From Endozoicomonas sp. G2_2 (lineage in GTDB: Bacteria > Pseudomonadota > Gammaproteobacteria > Nevskiales > Salinisphaeraceae), in NCBI RefSeq assembly GCF_017744135.1, contig NZ_JAGHQU010000004.1, positions 62,001 through 126,000 of the forward strand: 64,000 nucleotides of DNA, in the 5' to 3' direction. Positions within the stretch are counted from its first letter, which is position 1. Every line of letters begins with the position of its first letter. Positions 30,506 to 44,615 of this stretch are shown piece after piece. Under the pieces are notes generated by a model that saw only the letters and a program-made list of their open reading frames with translations, did no database searches and had not been told where the DNA came from. The translations under genes were made by a program, and so were the position numbers.

Positions 30506-31258
30506 CTACAGCCCCGCGATACGGCGGATGATCGGAAAGTACAGCGCATACGGTAGCCGTTGCAGCAGCTTGAGGAAATAGGACAGCCGACGCGGAAACG
30601 TGATCTCGAAACGCCGTGCTTCCAGGCCGAGGCGCGTGCGGCGGGCGGCCTCGTCCACATCGATGATGAAGGGCATGGGAAAGCGGTTCTTCTCGGTTAG
30701 CGGTGTGCGCACGAAACCGGGCGTGATCACGCTCACATCGACGCCGCGCCCGGTAAGGTCGAGCTTGAGGCTTTCTGCCAGGGCGATCATCGCGGCCTTG
30801 GAAGCCGAGTAGGGGCCGCCACCCGGCAGGCCACGAAAACCCGCCACGCTGGCGGTCAGCGCGATATGGCCGCTACCGCGCGCGAGCATGGCCGGCAACA
30901 CTGCACCGATGCCGTTGACCGCGCCGCCGTAGTTCACCCGCATGCGGTCGAACACGTCGTTCGCATCGTAGCGATCGACCGAGAAATTGCTGCCCACGCC
31001 GGCATTGAAGACGGCGAGATCGATCGGCCCCAGCCGCGCGACGATGTCCGCGGCCGTGGCCTCGCACTTCGCAGCGTCCGTCACATCGAGGGGAAACGCA
31101 TGAATGGCCGCAGGCATGCGGGCACAGACGGCCTCCAGCCGCTCCTGATCGCGGCCGCTGGCGGCGACCTGCCAGCCGTGGCGTGCCATTTCTTCGGCCA
31201 GGGCCGCGCCGATGCCGGAACTGGCGCCGGTGATCCAGACGATGCGTTTCGCACTCAT
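30506..31258 (-). CDS. Short-chain dehydrogenase/reductase
   Basis: A 250-residue classical SDR. VWITGASSGIGAALAEEM is the NAD(P)-binding TGxxxGIG motif, VFNAGVGSNF the NAG motif, ALTASVAGFRGLPGGGPYSASK carries the catalytic Ser and the YxxxK, and ISVITPGFVRTPL-like VITPGFVRTPL follows. A C-terminal basic/hydrophobic tail (RRLSYFLKLLQRLPYALYF) suggests membrane contact. The ATG at 31256-31258 overlaps the acyltransferase stop (ATGA), and the frame is open upstream without homology. The substrate is unknown; pairing with an acyltransferase points to lipid work. Confidence 0.85.
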   Translation of the reverse strand: MSAKRIVWITGASSGIGAALAEEMARHGWQVAASGRDQERLEAVCARMPAAIHAFPLDVTDAAKCEATAADIVARLGPIDLAVFNAGVGSNFSVDRYDANDVFDRMRVNYGGAVNGIGAVLPAMLARGSGHIALTASVAGFRGLPGGGPYSASKAAMIALAESLKLDLTGRGVDVSVITPGFVRTPLTEKNRFPMPFIIDVDEAARRTRLGLEARRFEITFPRRLSYFLKLLQRLPYALYFPIIRRIAGL

Positions 31259-32190
31259 CGCGTGTCCTCGGTCTCGGAGAAACGAGTCGCCGAGCGGCTC
31301 GGGTCCTGAAGTGCCGTGACCTCGACATCCTTCTCCGCCCAGCGCTGTTCGAGCCAGCGCTTGAACCGTGCCCGGTAGTCGGCATCGCCCATGTAGTCGC
31401 CGGTCAGCAGATCGCGCGGTACGTCGAGTTTGCGCACCCGGATCACGATCTCCGGCACCCGGCCGCACAGCACGTCCCAGAAGGTCGGTTCGGGCTGATT
31501 CACATAGGCAAAGGTCATGTCGAGCACGCCGTCGAGCACGTCGTGCATGGCGTTGAGCGTGAACGCGGTGCCGCCGGCCTTGGGCGGCAGCAGCGCGCGA
31601 TAGGGCGAGTTCGCGGCCTTGCGCTTGGCGGCGGTGGAGCGGGTGCCTTCCGCGAAGTTGACGACCGATACCGGCTGGTCGCGAAACACCGCGCAGGAGC
31701 GGCGCACGGTTTCCATATCCTGGGTGCGCAGGGCTGGGTTCTTTTCAATTTCCGCGCGGCTATGGCGCTTCATGAACGGAAAGTCGAGCGCCCAGCAGGC
31801 CAGGCCCACCACCGGCAGCCAGCGCAGCTGCTCCTTGATGAAATAGCGCGGGAAGGGCAGCTGTGGCTCGATCACGTGGCAGAGCAGCATCACGTCGGCC
31901 CAACACTGGTGATTGGCGATCACCACATAGCGCCCGTTGGGGTCGTCGGGAACCTGCTGGTCGTACGTTACGCGCGAGCGACCCATGCCCAGGATCACCG
32001 CGTTGATGCCGCGCGCCCACCAGACGGCGACCCAGAGCACGGCACGCGTCGCGGGCTTGCGAACCGCCGGCCATGGCGAGAGCAGCTTGGCGAGGCAGGC
32101 CGGTAGCAGCGGGATGAACCCGATCAGGGTCACCAGAACCATGCCCAGAATGGCGATGGCCCCGCGAATATTTTCTAGCGCGCGTTTCAT
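31255..32190 (-). CDS. yihG: PlsC-family acyltransferase, YihG-like
   Basis: A 311-residue membrane-bound 1-acyl-glycerol-3-phosphate acyltransferase homologue. An N-terminal hydrophobic segment (AILGMVLVTLIGFIPLL) anchors it. VIANHQCWADVMLLC is the HX4D acyltransferase motif. The segment WLPVVGLACWALDFPFMKRHS and VVNFAEGTRS (motif III) match E. coli YihG closely. YihG is a lysophosphatidic acid acyltransferase that affects fatty acid choice in phospholipids and swarming. The ATG at 32188-32190 is chosen; the frame continues open upstream without similarity. Confidence 0.87.
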   Translation of the reverse strand: MKRALENIRGAIAILGMVLVTLIGFIPLLPACLAKLLSPWPAVRKPATRAVLWVAVWWARGINAVILGMGRSRVTYDQQVPDDPNGRYVVIANHQCWADVMLLCHVIEPQLPFPRYFIKEQLRWLPVVGLACWALDFPFMKRHSRAEIEKNPALRTQDMETVRRSCAVFRDQPVSVVNFAEGTRSTAAKRKAANSPYRALLPPKAGGTAFTLNAMHDVLDGVLDMTFAYVNQPEPTFWDVLCGRVPEIVIRVRKLDVPRDLLTGDYMGDADYRARFKRWLEQRWAEKDVEVTALQDPSRSATRFSETEDTR

Positions 32191-32355
32191 GGAAATCGGT
32201 GCGTACCCCGCCCGGCAAGTGGATGCGCGCAATGTAACGGTTGCCGGTGACAAGGCCAAGCCGCATCCGGGCACGCGATAGCACCGGAACCGCCGACCGC
32301 GCACGCCGCGCAGGCGGCGTCACCCAGGCGACTGGCCGCCGGCGGCGTTCTCTTG

Positions 32356-33402
32356 TCAGCGCGCCGAGAGTTCGTGGACGGCGTCCACGAGCGCGGCGAC
32401 GTGATCCGGGTTCACCTGCGGCGTTACGCCGTGGCCGAGATTGAACACGTGGCCCGGGTGATTCCCGAAGCGTCGCAACACGTCGCCCACGTTGTCGCGG
32501 ATGACGTCCGGCCGCGCGTACAGCATGGCCGGGTCGAGATTGCCCTGGAGCGCGACGCGGTCGCCGACCCGCTCGCGGGCCTCGTCGATGTCGATCGTCC
32601 AGTCCAGACCGAGCGCATGACAGCCGGTGGCCGCCATGGATTCCAGCCACGGACCGCCGCCCTTGGTGAACAGGATCACCGGGACAGTGCTGCCATCCGG
32701 TGCCGGTTCGAGCTGCTCGACGATACGCTGCATGTAGGTGAGCGAGAACGCGCGATAGGCCGAAGGGGTGAGTACGCCACCCCAGGTGTCGAAGATCTGC
32801 ACCGCCTGCGCGCCGGCCGCGATCTGGGCATTCAGATAGGCCGCGACCGAGCGGGCCAGCAGGTACATGAGCTGATGCAGCGCGTCGGGCGCGTTATACA
32901 TCAGCGTCTTGATGTGCTGATAGGTCTTGGACGGGCCGCCCTCGACCATATACGTCGCCAGTGTCCACGGGCTGCCGGCAAAGCCGATCAGCGGCGTCTT
33001 GCCGTCGAGTTCGCGGCGGATAAGGCGTACCGCGGCCGGCACGTAGCCGAGGCTGTCTTCCATGTCCGGCATCGTGAGCTTCGCGATGTCGTCCGGCGTG
33101 CGCACCGGATGATGAAAATTCGGGCCCTCGCCGGGCACGAAGTGCAGGCCGAGGCCCATCGCTTCCGGAATGGTGAGGATGTCGGAGAACAGAATCGCGC
33201 CGTCGAGTTCGAAGCGGCGCAGGGGCTGCAGCGTGACCTCACAGGCCAGTTCGGGGTTCTGGCACAGGTCGAGAAAACTGCCGGCCTGTTCACGCAGCTT
33301 GCGGTACTCGGGCAGATAGCGCCCGGCCTGGCGCATGAGCCAGACGGGGGTGACGTCGACGGGTTCGCGTCTTAGCGCGCGGAGCAGGCGATCGTGAGAC
33401 AT
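32356..33402 (-). CDS. hemE: Uroporphyrinogen decarboxylase
   Basis: A 348-residue enzyme that removes the four acetate carboxyls of uroporphyrinogen III. The N-terminal signature reads [19 protein letters not shown], followed by [18 protein letters not shown] with the catalytic Asp. [32 protein letters not shown] and [18 protein letters not shown] end the family set. The order hemE then gltD, gltB mirrors Pseudomonas, but pyrF intervenes here. The 240-base space upstream holds the second copy of a palindromic repeat. Confidence 0.96.
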   Translation of the reverse strand: MSHDRLLRALRREPVDVTPVWLMRQAGRYLPEYRKLREQAGSFLDLCQNPELACEVTLQPLRRFELDGAILFSDILTIPEAMGLGLHFVPGEGPNFHHPVRTPDDIAKLTMPDMEDSLGYVPAAVRLIRRELDGKTPLIGFAGSPWTLATYMVEGGPSKTYQHIKTLMYNAPDALHQLMYLLARSVAAYLNAQIAAGAQAVQIFDTWGGVLTPSAYRAFSLTYMQRIVEQLEPAPDGSTVPVILFTKGGGPWLESMAATGCHALGLDWTIDIDEARERVGDRVALQGNLDPAMLYARPDVIRDNVGDVLRRFGNHPGHVFNLGHGVTPQVNPDHVAALVDAVHELSAR

Positions 33403-33527
33403 AACGCACTCGTGCCGAGACGCCGCGATATCGCGGCATCCGTGAAAAGAATTGCGCGCAGTTTAACGGCTCGGCGGACCACGGCGATAGCGACCCTGGG
33501 TGCGACGGCATCGACGGCCGGGGATTG

Positions 33528-33609
33528 CTCACGCAAAGACGCCAAGCCGCCGAGATGAAGCCGTACCTCAAGGGTTGGCCTCTTCGCGCCTTGGTGTCTT
33601 TGCGCGAGA
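33528..33609. repeat. Palindromic intergenic repeat, copy 2
   Basis: GCTCACGCAAAGACGCCAAG and CTTGGTGTCTTTGCGCGAG-like bases at 33590-33609 pair as a long stem (one or two mismatches) around a central spacer of about 35 bases. Sequence and layout match copy 1 at 28526-28619. It sits between pyrF and hemE, both on the minus strand, about 130 bases before hemE. Confidence 0.72.
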
Positions 33610-33642
33610 CCGGCCAGGGCAGATAAAAGCCTCAAGGGCGAT

Positions 33643-34362
33643 TCAGCGTGCAGCGATCGCCTCGGCGATTTCGTTCTGGATTGCGAGTGCGACTTCACGC
33701 GGATCGGCCGCATCGCGGATCGGGCGGCCGACCACGAGATAATCCGCGCCGGCGGCGATCGCCGCGGCCGGGGTCATCACCCGTTTCTGGTCATCCGGCG
33801 GGCGCTCGTCGTTGGCGACGGGGCGGATACCGGGGGTGATCGCGATCAGCTTGTCCGGTGCGTGGGCGCGCAGGTTGGCGACTTCCATGCCCGACGAGAT
33901 CACGCCGTCACAGCCGGCTTGCAGCGCCCGTTTTGCGCGCGACAGCACCAGCGATTCGATATCGCAGGCAAAGCCCATGTCGTCGAGATCGCCCTGGTCG
34001 AGGCTCGTAAGAGCGGTGACGGCCAGAATGCGCGATGCGCCGCTGCGCGCGGCGGCCGCGGCTTCCATGACCTGTTGATTGCCGTGCACGGTGATGAAAT
34101 CGATATCGCGCGCGCACAAGCGCCGCACGGCAGCCGCGACCGTGGCCGGGACGTCGAAGAGTTTGACGTCGACGAAGACTTTCTTGCCGCGCGCCTTGAG
34201 CCAGTCGACGAGTTCGAAGTAGCCGGGGGCCATCGCCAGTTCGAGCCCGACTTTGTAGAACGTCACGGCGTCGCCGAGGGTCTCCACCAGCGCCCGCGCG
34301 TCGTCGGCGTCGGGCACGTCGAGCGCGAAGATCAGGCGGTCGTTATCGGGGATGGCGGACAC
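33643..34362 (-). CDS. pyrF: Orotidine 5'-phosphate decarboxylase
   Basis: PyrF makes UMP from OMP. The 239-residue protein (VSAIPDNDRLIFALDVPDAD) has the catalytic KVFVDVKLFDVPATVAAAV (DxKxxD). Further motifs are FITVHGNQQVMEAAA, DGVISSGMEVANLR and DYLVVGRPIRDAADPREV. The GTG at 34360-34362 has GGAG seven bases upstream and is preferred; another GTG at 34398 is in frame. It is downstream of gltD by 72 bases and may be transcribed with it. Confidence 0.93.
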   Translation of the reverse strand: MSAIPDNDRLIFALDVPDADDARALVETLGDAVTFYKVGLELAMAPGYFELVDWLKARGKKVFVDVKLFDVPATVAAAVRRLCARDIDFITVHGNQQVMEAAAAARSGASRILAVTALTSLDQGDLDDMGFACDIESLVLSRAKRALQAGCDGVISSGMEVANLRAHAPDKLIAITPGIRPVANDERPPDDQKRVMTPAAAIAAGADYLVVGRPIRDAADPREVALAIQNEIAEAIAAR

Positions 34363-34434
34363 GTACGTGCTCCGGTCGGTAATCGGTACCCGCGGCACGC
34401 CGGGCCGGCCGGCGCGCCGCGCAGGAGACGGTGA

Positions 34435-35880
<1,446 letters not shown>

Positions 35881-35896
35881 TTAGTCGTTACGCAGC

Positions 35897-35935
35897 CCGC
35901 GCGGCGCCGGGCGATTGTCGTCCGGCGCCGCGCGG
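35897..35935. other. Perfect 14-bp hairpin between gltB and gltD
   Basis: The arms CCGCGCGGCGCCGG (35897-35910) and CCGGCGCCGCGCGG (35922-35935) are exact inverted repeats with an 11-base loop. There is no U-run on either side, so an intrinsic terminator is unlikely. Its position between the two subunit genes fits an mRNA-stabilising or partial-termination element that sets the large:small subunit ratio. Confidence 0.75.
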
Positions 35936-35955
35936 CCCCCTTCTGATTCGCGCGA

Positions 35956-40413
<4,458 letters not shown>

Positions 40414-40597
40414 TGTCTTTTTGTCCTCGCCTCGGGTCAGATTCGGCGCGTTCGGGGGCGATTCCCTATGCCGAATGCCGTATCGGAATCGTGTGCCGCG
40501 GTCGGTGCCGCCGGGATGGTCACACTATACGGTGCAGTGGGTCGCCGTGATGCGGGCGACCGGATCGGACGCCGGGGGCGTACCAATATTCACTTGA

Positions 40598-40626
40598 AGT
40601 ATAAAAGGCGGCCCGAACGCAATCAA
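40598..40626 (-). promoter_or_regulatory. Sigma70 promoter for gltBD
   Basis: On the minus strand TTGATT (40621-40626) and TATACT (40598-40603) are separated by exactly 17 bases and match the consensus at four and five of six positions. The start of transcription would be near 40590, leaving a leader of about 175 bases before gltB. It lies just past the aroB stop, so gltBD has its own promoter. Confidence 0.6.
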
Positions 40627-40668
40627 TCGACCTGCAGGATTCGCGCCACCTGCCCGCGTTCGTTCGCC

Positions 40669-41772
40669 TCAGCCCGCGCAATAGCGTTGCAGCGTTGCGT
40701 CGAGCGCGTCGCCGTACTCGCTCGTGACCACGGCATGGCCGATATCGCGCATCAGAACAAGCCGCAGGGCGCCGGCTTCGACCTTCTTGTCGCGCGCCAT
40801 GAGGGCCCGGATGCGGCTGGCCTCGAGTTCGGGTGGGGGCGCGACCGGCAGCCCGGCTGCCGCGATCACCCGTTCGATCCGGGCACACTGGCTGTCGTTG
40901 AGCCAGCCCAGTCGACAGGCCGTGTCGGCGGCCATGCACATGCCGGCCGCGACCGCCTCGCCATGCAGCCATCGACCGTAGCCGAGTTCGGCCTCCAGGG
41001 CGTGGCCGTAGGTGTGGCCCAGGTTGAGCAGGGCACGCTGGCCCGCCTCGCGTTCATCTGCGGCCACGACCTCGGCCTTGTTGGCGCAGGAGCGACGTAT
41101 GACTTCCACGAGCCGTTCCGGTTCGCGCGCATTGATCGCCGCCATGTGGGCTTCGAGCCAGTCGAAGAAGGGCGTGTCGCGGATCAGCCCGTACTTGATG
41201 ACTTCGGCCATGCCGGCGGCGAACTCGCGGGCCGGCAATGAATTGAGCACGTCGACGTCGGCAAGCACGCGGGTCGGCTGGTGAAATGCGCCGATCATGT
41301 TCTTGCCCAGCGCATGGTTCACGCCGGTCTTGCCGCCCACGGACGAGTCCACCTGCGCCAGCAGTGTCGTCGGAACCTGAACGAAATCGATACCCCGCTG
41401 ATAGCTTGCGGCGGCAAAGCCGGCGATATCGCCGATCACGCCGCCACCCAGGGCGACGATGGTGGCATCGCGCCCGTAGCCGCCTTCCAGCAGCCGGTCA
41501 TAGATTTTTTCGAGCGTGGCCAGCGTCTTGTATTGCTCGCCGTCGGCAAGCGTGAGTATGTCCACCCGGTGTGAGGTCGCGAGTGCCGTTTCGACCAGCC
41601 CGGCGTAGAGAGGCCCCACGGTTTCGTTCGTAACCACGAGCACGCGCTCGCCGCGTATCGCGCCTCGGTAGGCGGCCGGGTCCCCGACCAGGCCTGGCGC
41701 GATCTCGATATCGTAACTGCGCGCGCCGAGCTCGACCCGCAGGGCCGCGTTTTCGGAGGAAAGGGTGCTCAT
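40669..41772 (-). CDS. aroB: 3-dehydroquinate synthase
   Basis: A 367-residue NAD- and zinc-dependent enzyme of the shikimate pathway that cyclises DAHP. LADGEQYKTLATLEKIYDRL, VALGGGVIGDIAGFAAASY and QVPTTLLAQVDSSVGGKTGVN are the family signatures; LNLGHTYGHALEAELGYGRW holds the zinc-binding His. The ATG at 41770-41772 overlaps the RDD-family gene by 4 bases. aroK lies one gene upstream. Confidence 0.96.
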   Translation of the reverse strand: MSTLSSENAALRVELGARSYDIEIAPGLVGDPAAYRGAIRGERVLVVTNETVGPLYAGLVETALATSHRVDILTLADGEQYKTLATLEKIYDRLLEGGYGRDATIVALGGGVIGDIAGFAAASYQRGIDFVQVPTTLLAQVDSSVGGKTGVNHALGKNMIGAFHQPTRVLADVDVLNSLPAREFAAGMAEVIKYGLIRDTPFFDWLEAHMAAINAREPERLVEVIRRSCANKAEVVAADEREAGQRALLNLGHTYGHALEAELGYGRWLHGEAVAAGMCMAADTACRLGWLNDSQCARIERVIAAAGLPVAPPPELEASRIRALMARDKKVEAGALRLVLMRDIGHAVVTSEYGDALDATLQRYCAG

Positions 41773-42293
41773 GCCTGCCAGCGTCCGTCGTTGGTGGTGT
41801 GTGAAGGTGGCGATGAGGCGTTTTCGTCAAAACGCGCGCGTGATGCGCCGCTGTCTTCACGCACCACAACCGTGCTCGCGATCTTGTCGTGCCAACCCTG
41901 CTTGCGTCGGTCGAATGCGACCCACAGCAGGCCGATACCCAGCGGTAACGAAGCCGCGAAGTAGGCCAGATAGCGAATGACAAGCTGGCGCGTGCGTGGG
42001 TGGGCGCCGGTGCGCGCATCGACGATGCGCGCGCGAATTGCCATTTTTCCGGGTGTGGCCTCGCGATACATCCAGAACGCGATCACCGCGAAGGCCGGCA
42101 ACACGTAGCTGATTACTACATGCGCTGGCCCCATGATCACGGGTCCGGCGGGGTCAAGCACCGCGGGGCCATAGATCATGCGTAGCAGCGGCAGCACCAC
42201 GAGCATCACGAGCACCGAATCGATGATCGTGGCCCATACGCGAATCCAGAAGCCGGCGTAGACCAGGCCCGGGCTTTCGCCACGCTGGGTCAC
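41769..42293 (-). CDS. RDD-family membrane protein
   Basis: A 174-residue protein with three to four hydrophobic helices. The RDD pattern is seen in FWIRVWATIIDSVLVMLVVLP (Arg and Asp in helix 1), PGKMAIRARIVDARTGA and RYLAYFAASLPLGIGLLWVAFDRRKQGWHDKIASTVVV. The family includes sodium/proton antiporters and proteins of unknown role. Translation starts at a GTG (42291-42293) that overlaps the aroK TGA (GTGA). Its position between aroK and aroB, which are adjacent in many bacteria, is notable. The C-terminus is hydrophilic. Confidence 0.82.
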   Translation of the reverse strand: MTQRGESPGLVYAGFWIRVWATIIDSVLVMLVVLPLLRMIYGPAVLDPAGPVIMGPAHVVISYVLPAFAVIAFWMYREATPGKMAIRARIVDARTGAHPRTRQLVIRYLAYFAASLPLGIGLLWVAFDRRKQGWHDKIASTVVVREDSGASRARFDENASSPPSHTTNDGRWQA

Positions 42294-42820
42294 GCCGTGC
42301 CGATAGCCTCGAGCTGTTCGACGATTTCACGGGCCAGTCGACGTGCCTGCTGTTCGCCGGTCGCAACCACGATGTCCGCGATCGACCGGTACAACGGATC
42401 ACGCTCTTCCATCAGCGCTGCGAGCGTGGCTTCCACGTCCTCGCTGCCCTCAAGCAGGGGCCTGTTGCTGGCCTTGCGCGTACGCGCCAGCTGCTGTTCC
42501 AGCGACGTTTCCAGGTAGACCACCACGCCGCGGGCCGAAAGCAGATCGCGGGTGGATTCATCCAGCACCGCGCCACCGCCGGTAGCCATCACGGTATTGG
42601 GCTGTTCGCTGAGCTCGGCAATCATCTCCCGCTCGCGCTTGCGAAAGCCTTCCTCACCTTCCATGTCGAAGATGAAGGAAATATCCACGCCCGTTCGCTT
42701 CTCGACCTCATGGTCGGAATCGACGAAGGACATCCCCTTGATCTCGGCAATGCGCCGACCGATCGTGGTTTTACCAGCCCCCATCGGGCCAACGAGATAA
42801 ATGTTTGGATTGGCTGCCAT
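42290..42820 (-). CDS. aroK: Shikimate kinase
   Basis: A 176-residue kinase that phosphorylates shikimate at the 3-hydroxyl. The Walker A loop is LVGPMGAGKTTIGRRIAE, then FVDSDHEVEKRTGVDISFIF, MATGGGAVLDESTRDLL (shikimate-binding GGG) and NRPLLEGSE (lid). It is normally next to pilQ; here a lipoprotein gene lies between them, with 34 bases to aroK. Confidence 0.95.
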   Translation of the reverse strand: MAANPNIYLVGPMGAGKTTIGRRIAEIKGMSFVDSDHEVEKRTGVDISFIFDMEGEEGFRKREREMIAELSEQPNTVMATGGGAVLDESTRDLLSARGVVVYLETSLEQQLARTRKASNRPLLEGSEDVEATLAALMEERDPLYRSIADIVVATGEQQARRLAREIVEQLEAIGTA

Positions 42821-42854
42821 AGAGTCCCGAAATGAGTAAAAACAGCGGCCCGTA

Positions 42855-44555
42855 TTAAGGCGCGGTGCTGCTCTGTTGAATCGAAACGCTGCGCCTGCTG
42901 ATCTGGCCGCGCGGTGTGGTCGCGGTCAGCAGAAGCAGGCCATTACCCGCATCGTCGCCGGGTTCGATCCGGAAAGTATATACCCCTGAGCTCCCGCCGG
43001 CCTGCACCGGACCGTTCGTGCTTGGCTGTACGAAGCTGTCTTCGCCAACGAGCGACCCTTGCGTTACCTCTGCCTCGATCGTCGTGCCACTTGGAGGCAC
43101 TTGGCCGCGTCCATCCTCAATTCGAACGGTAACCGCGACCAGACCCGAGTCCAGATTGATCGGCGCTGGGCTGACGTCGAAGCTCAATGTAGAGCCGGAT
43201 AGCACGATTACAAGGTCGTCACGCACGTTGAGCGATGCAGCCCCCGGACAATCGCTTGGCTGACAAAGTACGCCGTCGAAGGCGTTGTTACCCATGCTGT
43301 ACTGGCCATCGTCGTTGAAGTCGATGAACAGTTCGTTGTTGTCACGCGTGCCGTTCTCGTTATCGTCACGAAATGCCTCTACGAGATCGACAAAGGTCTC
43401 GCCGCCATCAAATCGCCCGTTACCATTGCTGTCCGTGAAGTCTTCTTCGCCGGTGGCGGTTGCAAGTATGGTGGCGCGGCCATCGGAGGGACGAGGGTTC
43501 TGGGACGTGAACGTGACTGAGCATTGACCATTATCTGTGAGACATGTGCCCTCTATCGAGCCGCCTTCTGAGGTGAAGCTTACTGCCGTACCGTCCGGTG
43601 CAGGATTATTAAAGCGGTCGGCGAGGAATGCCGTGATTTGCGTTTGTTCACCTGCGAAGTCGTACCCTTCGAGGTTGAGCGTCTCCGCCGCAATGGTCAT
43701 GCTGCCATTGTCGGGCACGCCGGTAGTTATGGCGAGTTGACTCGATTGTGCATTTAAAGACGCACCCGAACTGCTCGTGGCTTGGGCGGTAACGCGGACT
43801 GTAGTTGCCACTGAACCAGAGGTAACGGTAGTGGAGGCCAGGCCATTCCCGTCGGTCGTATCTTGCGTGTTGCTTAGTGTGATGCCGCCGGTCGTAGTGT
43901 TAAGAGAAAAATTGACCAACTGATTTGGGGCCGGCCCGCCACTCGCGTTAGTCGCCTTGAAGACTAGATTTGATTGTTCAGGCAGCGGGCCGCCCGATCC
44001 CTGGATTCCGATTTGGGTCTCGCTGGCTGAATCAAAGGTCAGTGCGCCTGCCGGCGCTGCTTCCGTTTGAACCGAGATATTGGCTTGGAAAGTGGTATCG
44101 CCTACAACCGCTACTGAGGTGATCGTATCGATGCCGTCGCAGCCGCGGGCTGTGTAGGTGACCATCGCGCGGCCATCCGTTACGGTCTGAACGGCCGGGT
44201 CAACCTCGGACGTGCCGTCACTAATGCACTGTGATGTAAAACGAATATCGGCGCTGTCAGTAATGGGGGCGCCATCAGCATTCACTAGAGCGACCTGCAA
44301 CGAGGAACTCTGGCCGGCTTCGAGTTCAGTTGGGTTGGCGCTGATCTGACCCTCTTGAAAAACGCCATTGTCGAATGCGCCGAAGCGGATTGAGGTTTGG
44401 GCTGGCGTATCGTCACCGCCAGAGTTGCCACCGCCGCCACCGCTCCCGGTCGACCCGTCGTCATCGTCGCCACCCGAAGTAGAGCCGCCGCAGGCGACCA
44501 GGAGCGTGGCAATCGCGATGGCAAGCAATAGATTGCGTAGGGTGTGTGCAGTCAT
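42855..44555 (-). CDS. Ig-like-domain lipoprotein with calcium-type repeats
   Basis: A 566-residue secreted lipoprotein. A signal peptide ends in the lipobox LLVACGGS. A flexible Asp/Gly/Ser-rich linker (residues about 25-50) follows. Then come several invasin/Big_1-like beta domains with the A/G-rich phrases SLQVALVNADGAPITDSADI, NLVFKATNASGGPAPNQLV, ITAFLADRFNNPAPDGTAVSF and LVAVTVRIEDGRGQVPPSGTT. A block near residue 400 has acidic loops (DSNGNGRFDGGE, DDNENGTRDNNE, DFNDDGQYS) like calcium-binding type 3 repeats. The start is ATG 44555 with GGAG nine bases upstream. Its role is unknown; adhesion or pilus-related function is inferred from context. Its codons look less GC-rich than neighbours. 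Confidence 0.82.
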   Translation of the reverse strand: MTAHTLRNLLLAIAIATLLVACGGSTSGGDDDDGSTGSGGGGGNSGGDDTPAQTSIRFGAFDNGVFQEGQISANPTELEAGQSSSLQVALVNADGAPITDSADIRFTSQCISDGTSEVDPAVQTVTDGRAMVTYTARGCDGIDTITSVAVVGDTTFQANISVQTEAAPAGALTFDSASETQIGIQGSGGPLPEQSNLVFKATNASGGPAPNQLVNFSLNTTTGGITLSNTQDTTDGNGLASTTVTSGSVATTVRVTAQATSSSGASLNAQSSQLAITTGVPDNGSMTIAAETLNLEGYDFAGEQTQITAFLADRFNNPAPDGTAVSFTSEGGSIEGTCLTDNGQCSVTFTSQNPRPSDGRATILATATGEEDFTDSNGNGRFDGGETFVDLVEAFRDDNENGTRDNNELFIDFNDDGQYSMGNNAFDGVLCQPSDCPGAASLNVRDDLVIVLSGSTLSFDVSPAPINLDSGLVAVTVRIEDGRGQVPPSGTTIEAEVTQGSLVGEDSFVQPSTNGPVQAGGSSGVYTFRIEPGDDAGNGLLLLTATTPRGQISRRSVSIQQSSTAP

Positions 44556-44615
44556 CAGTTCAGTCTCCAACTTTCTTTTTTCAACTTTATAGTGAAGTGC
44601 CTTGGTCGCGTGCGC

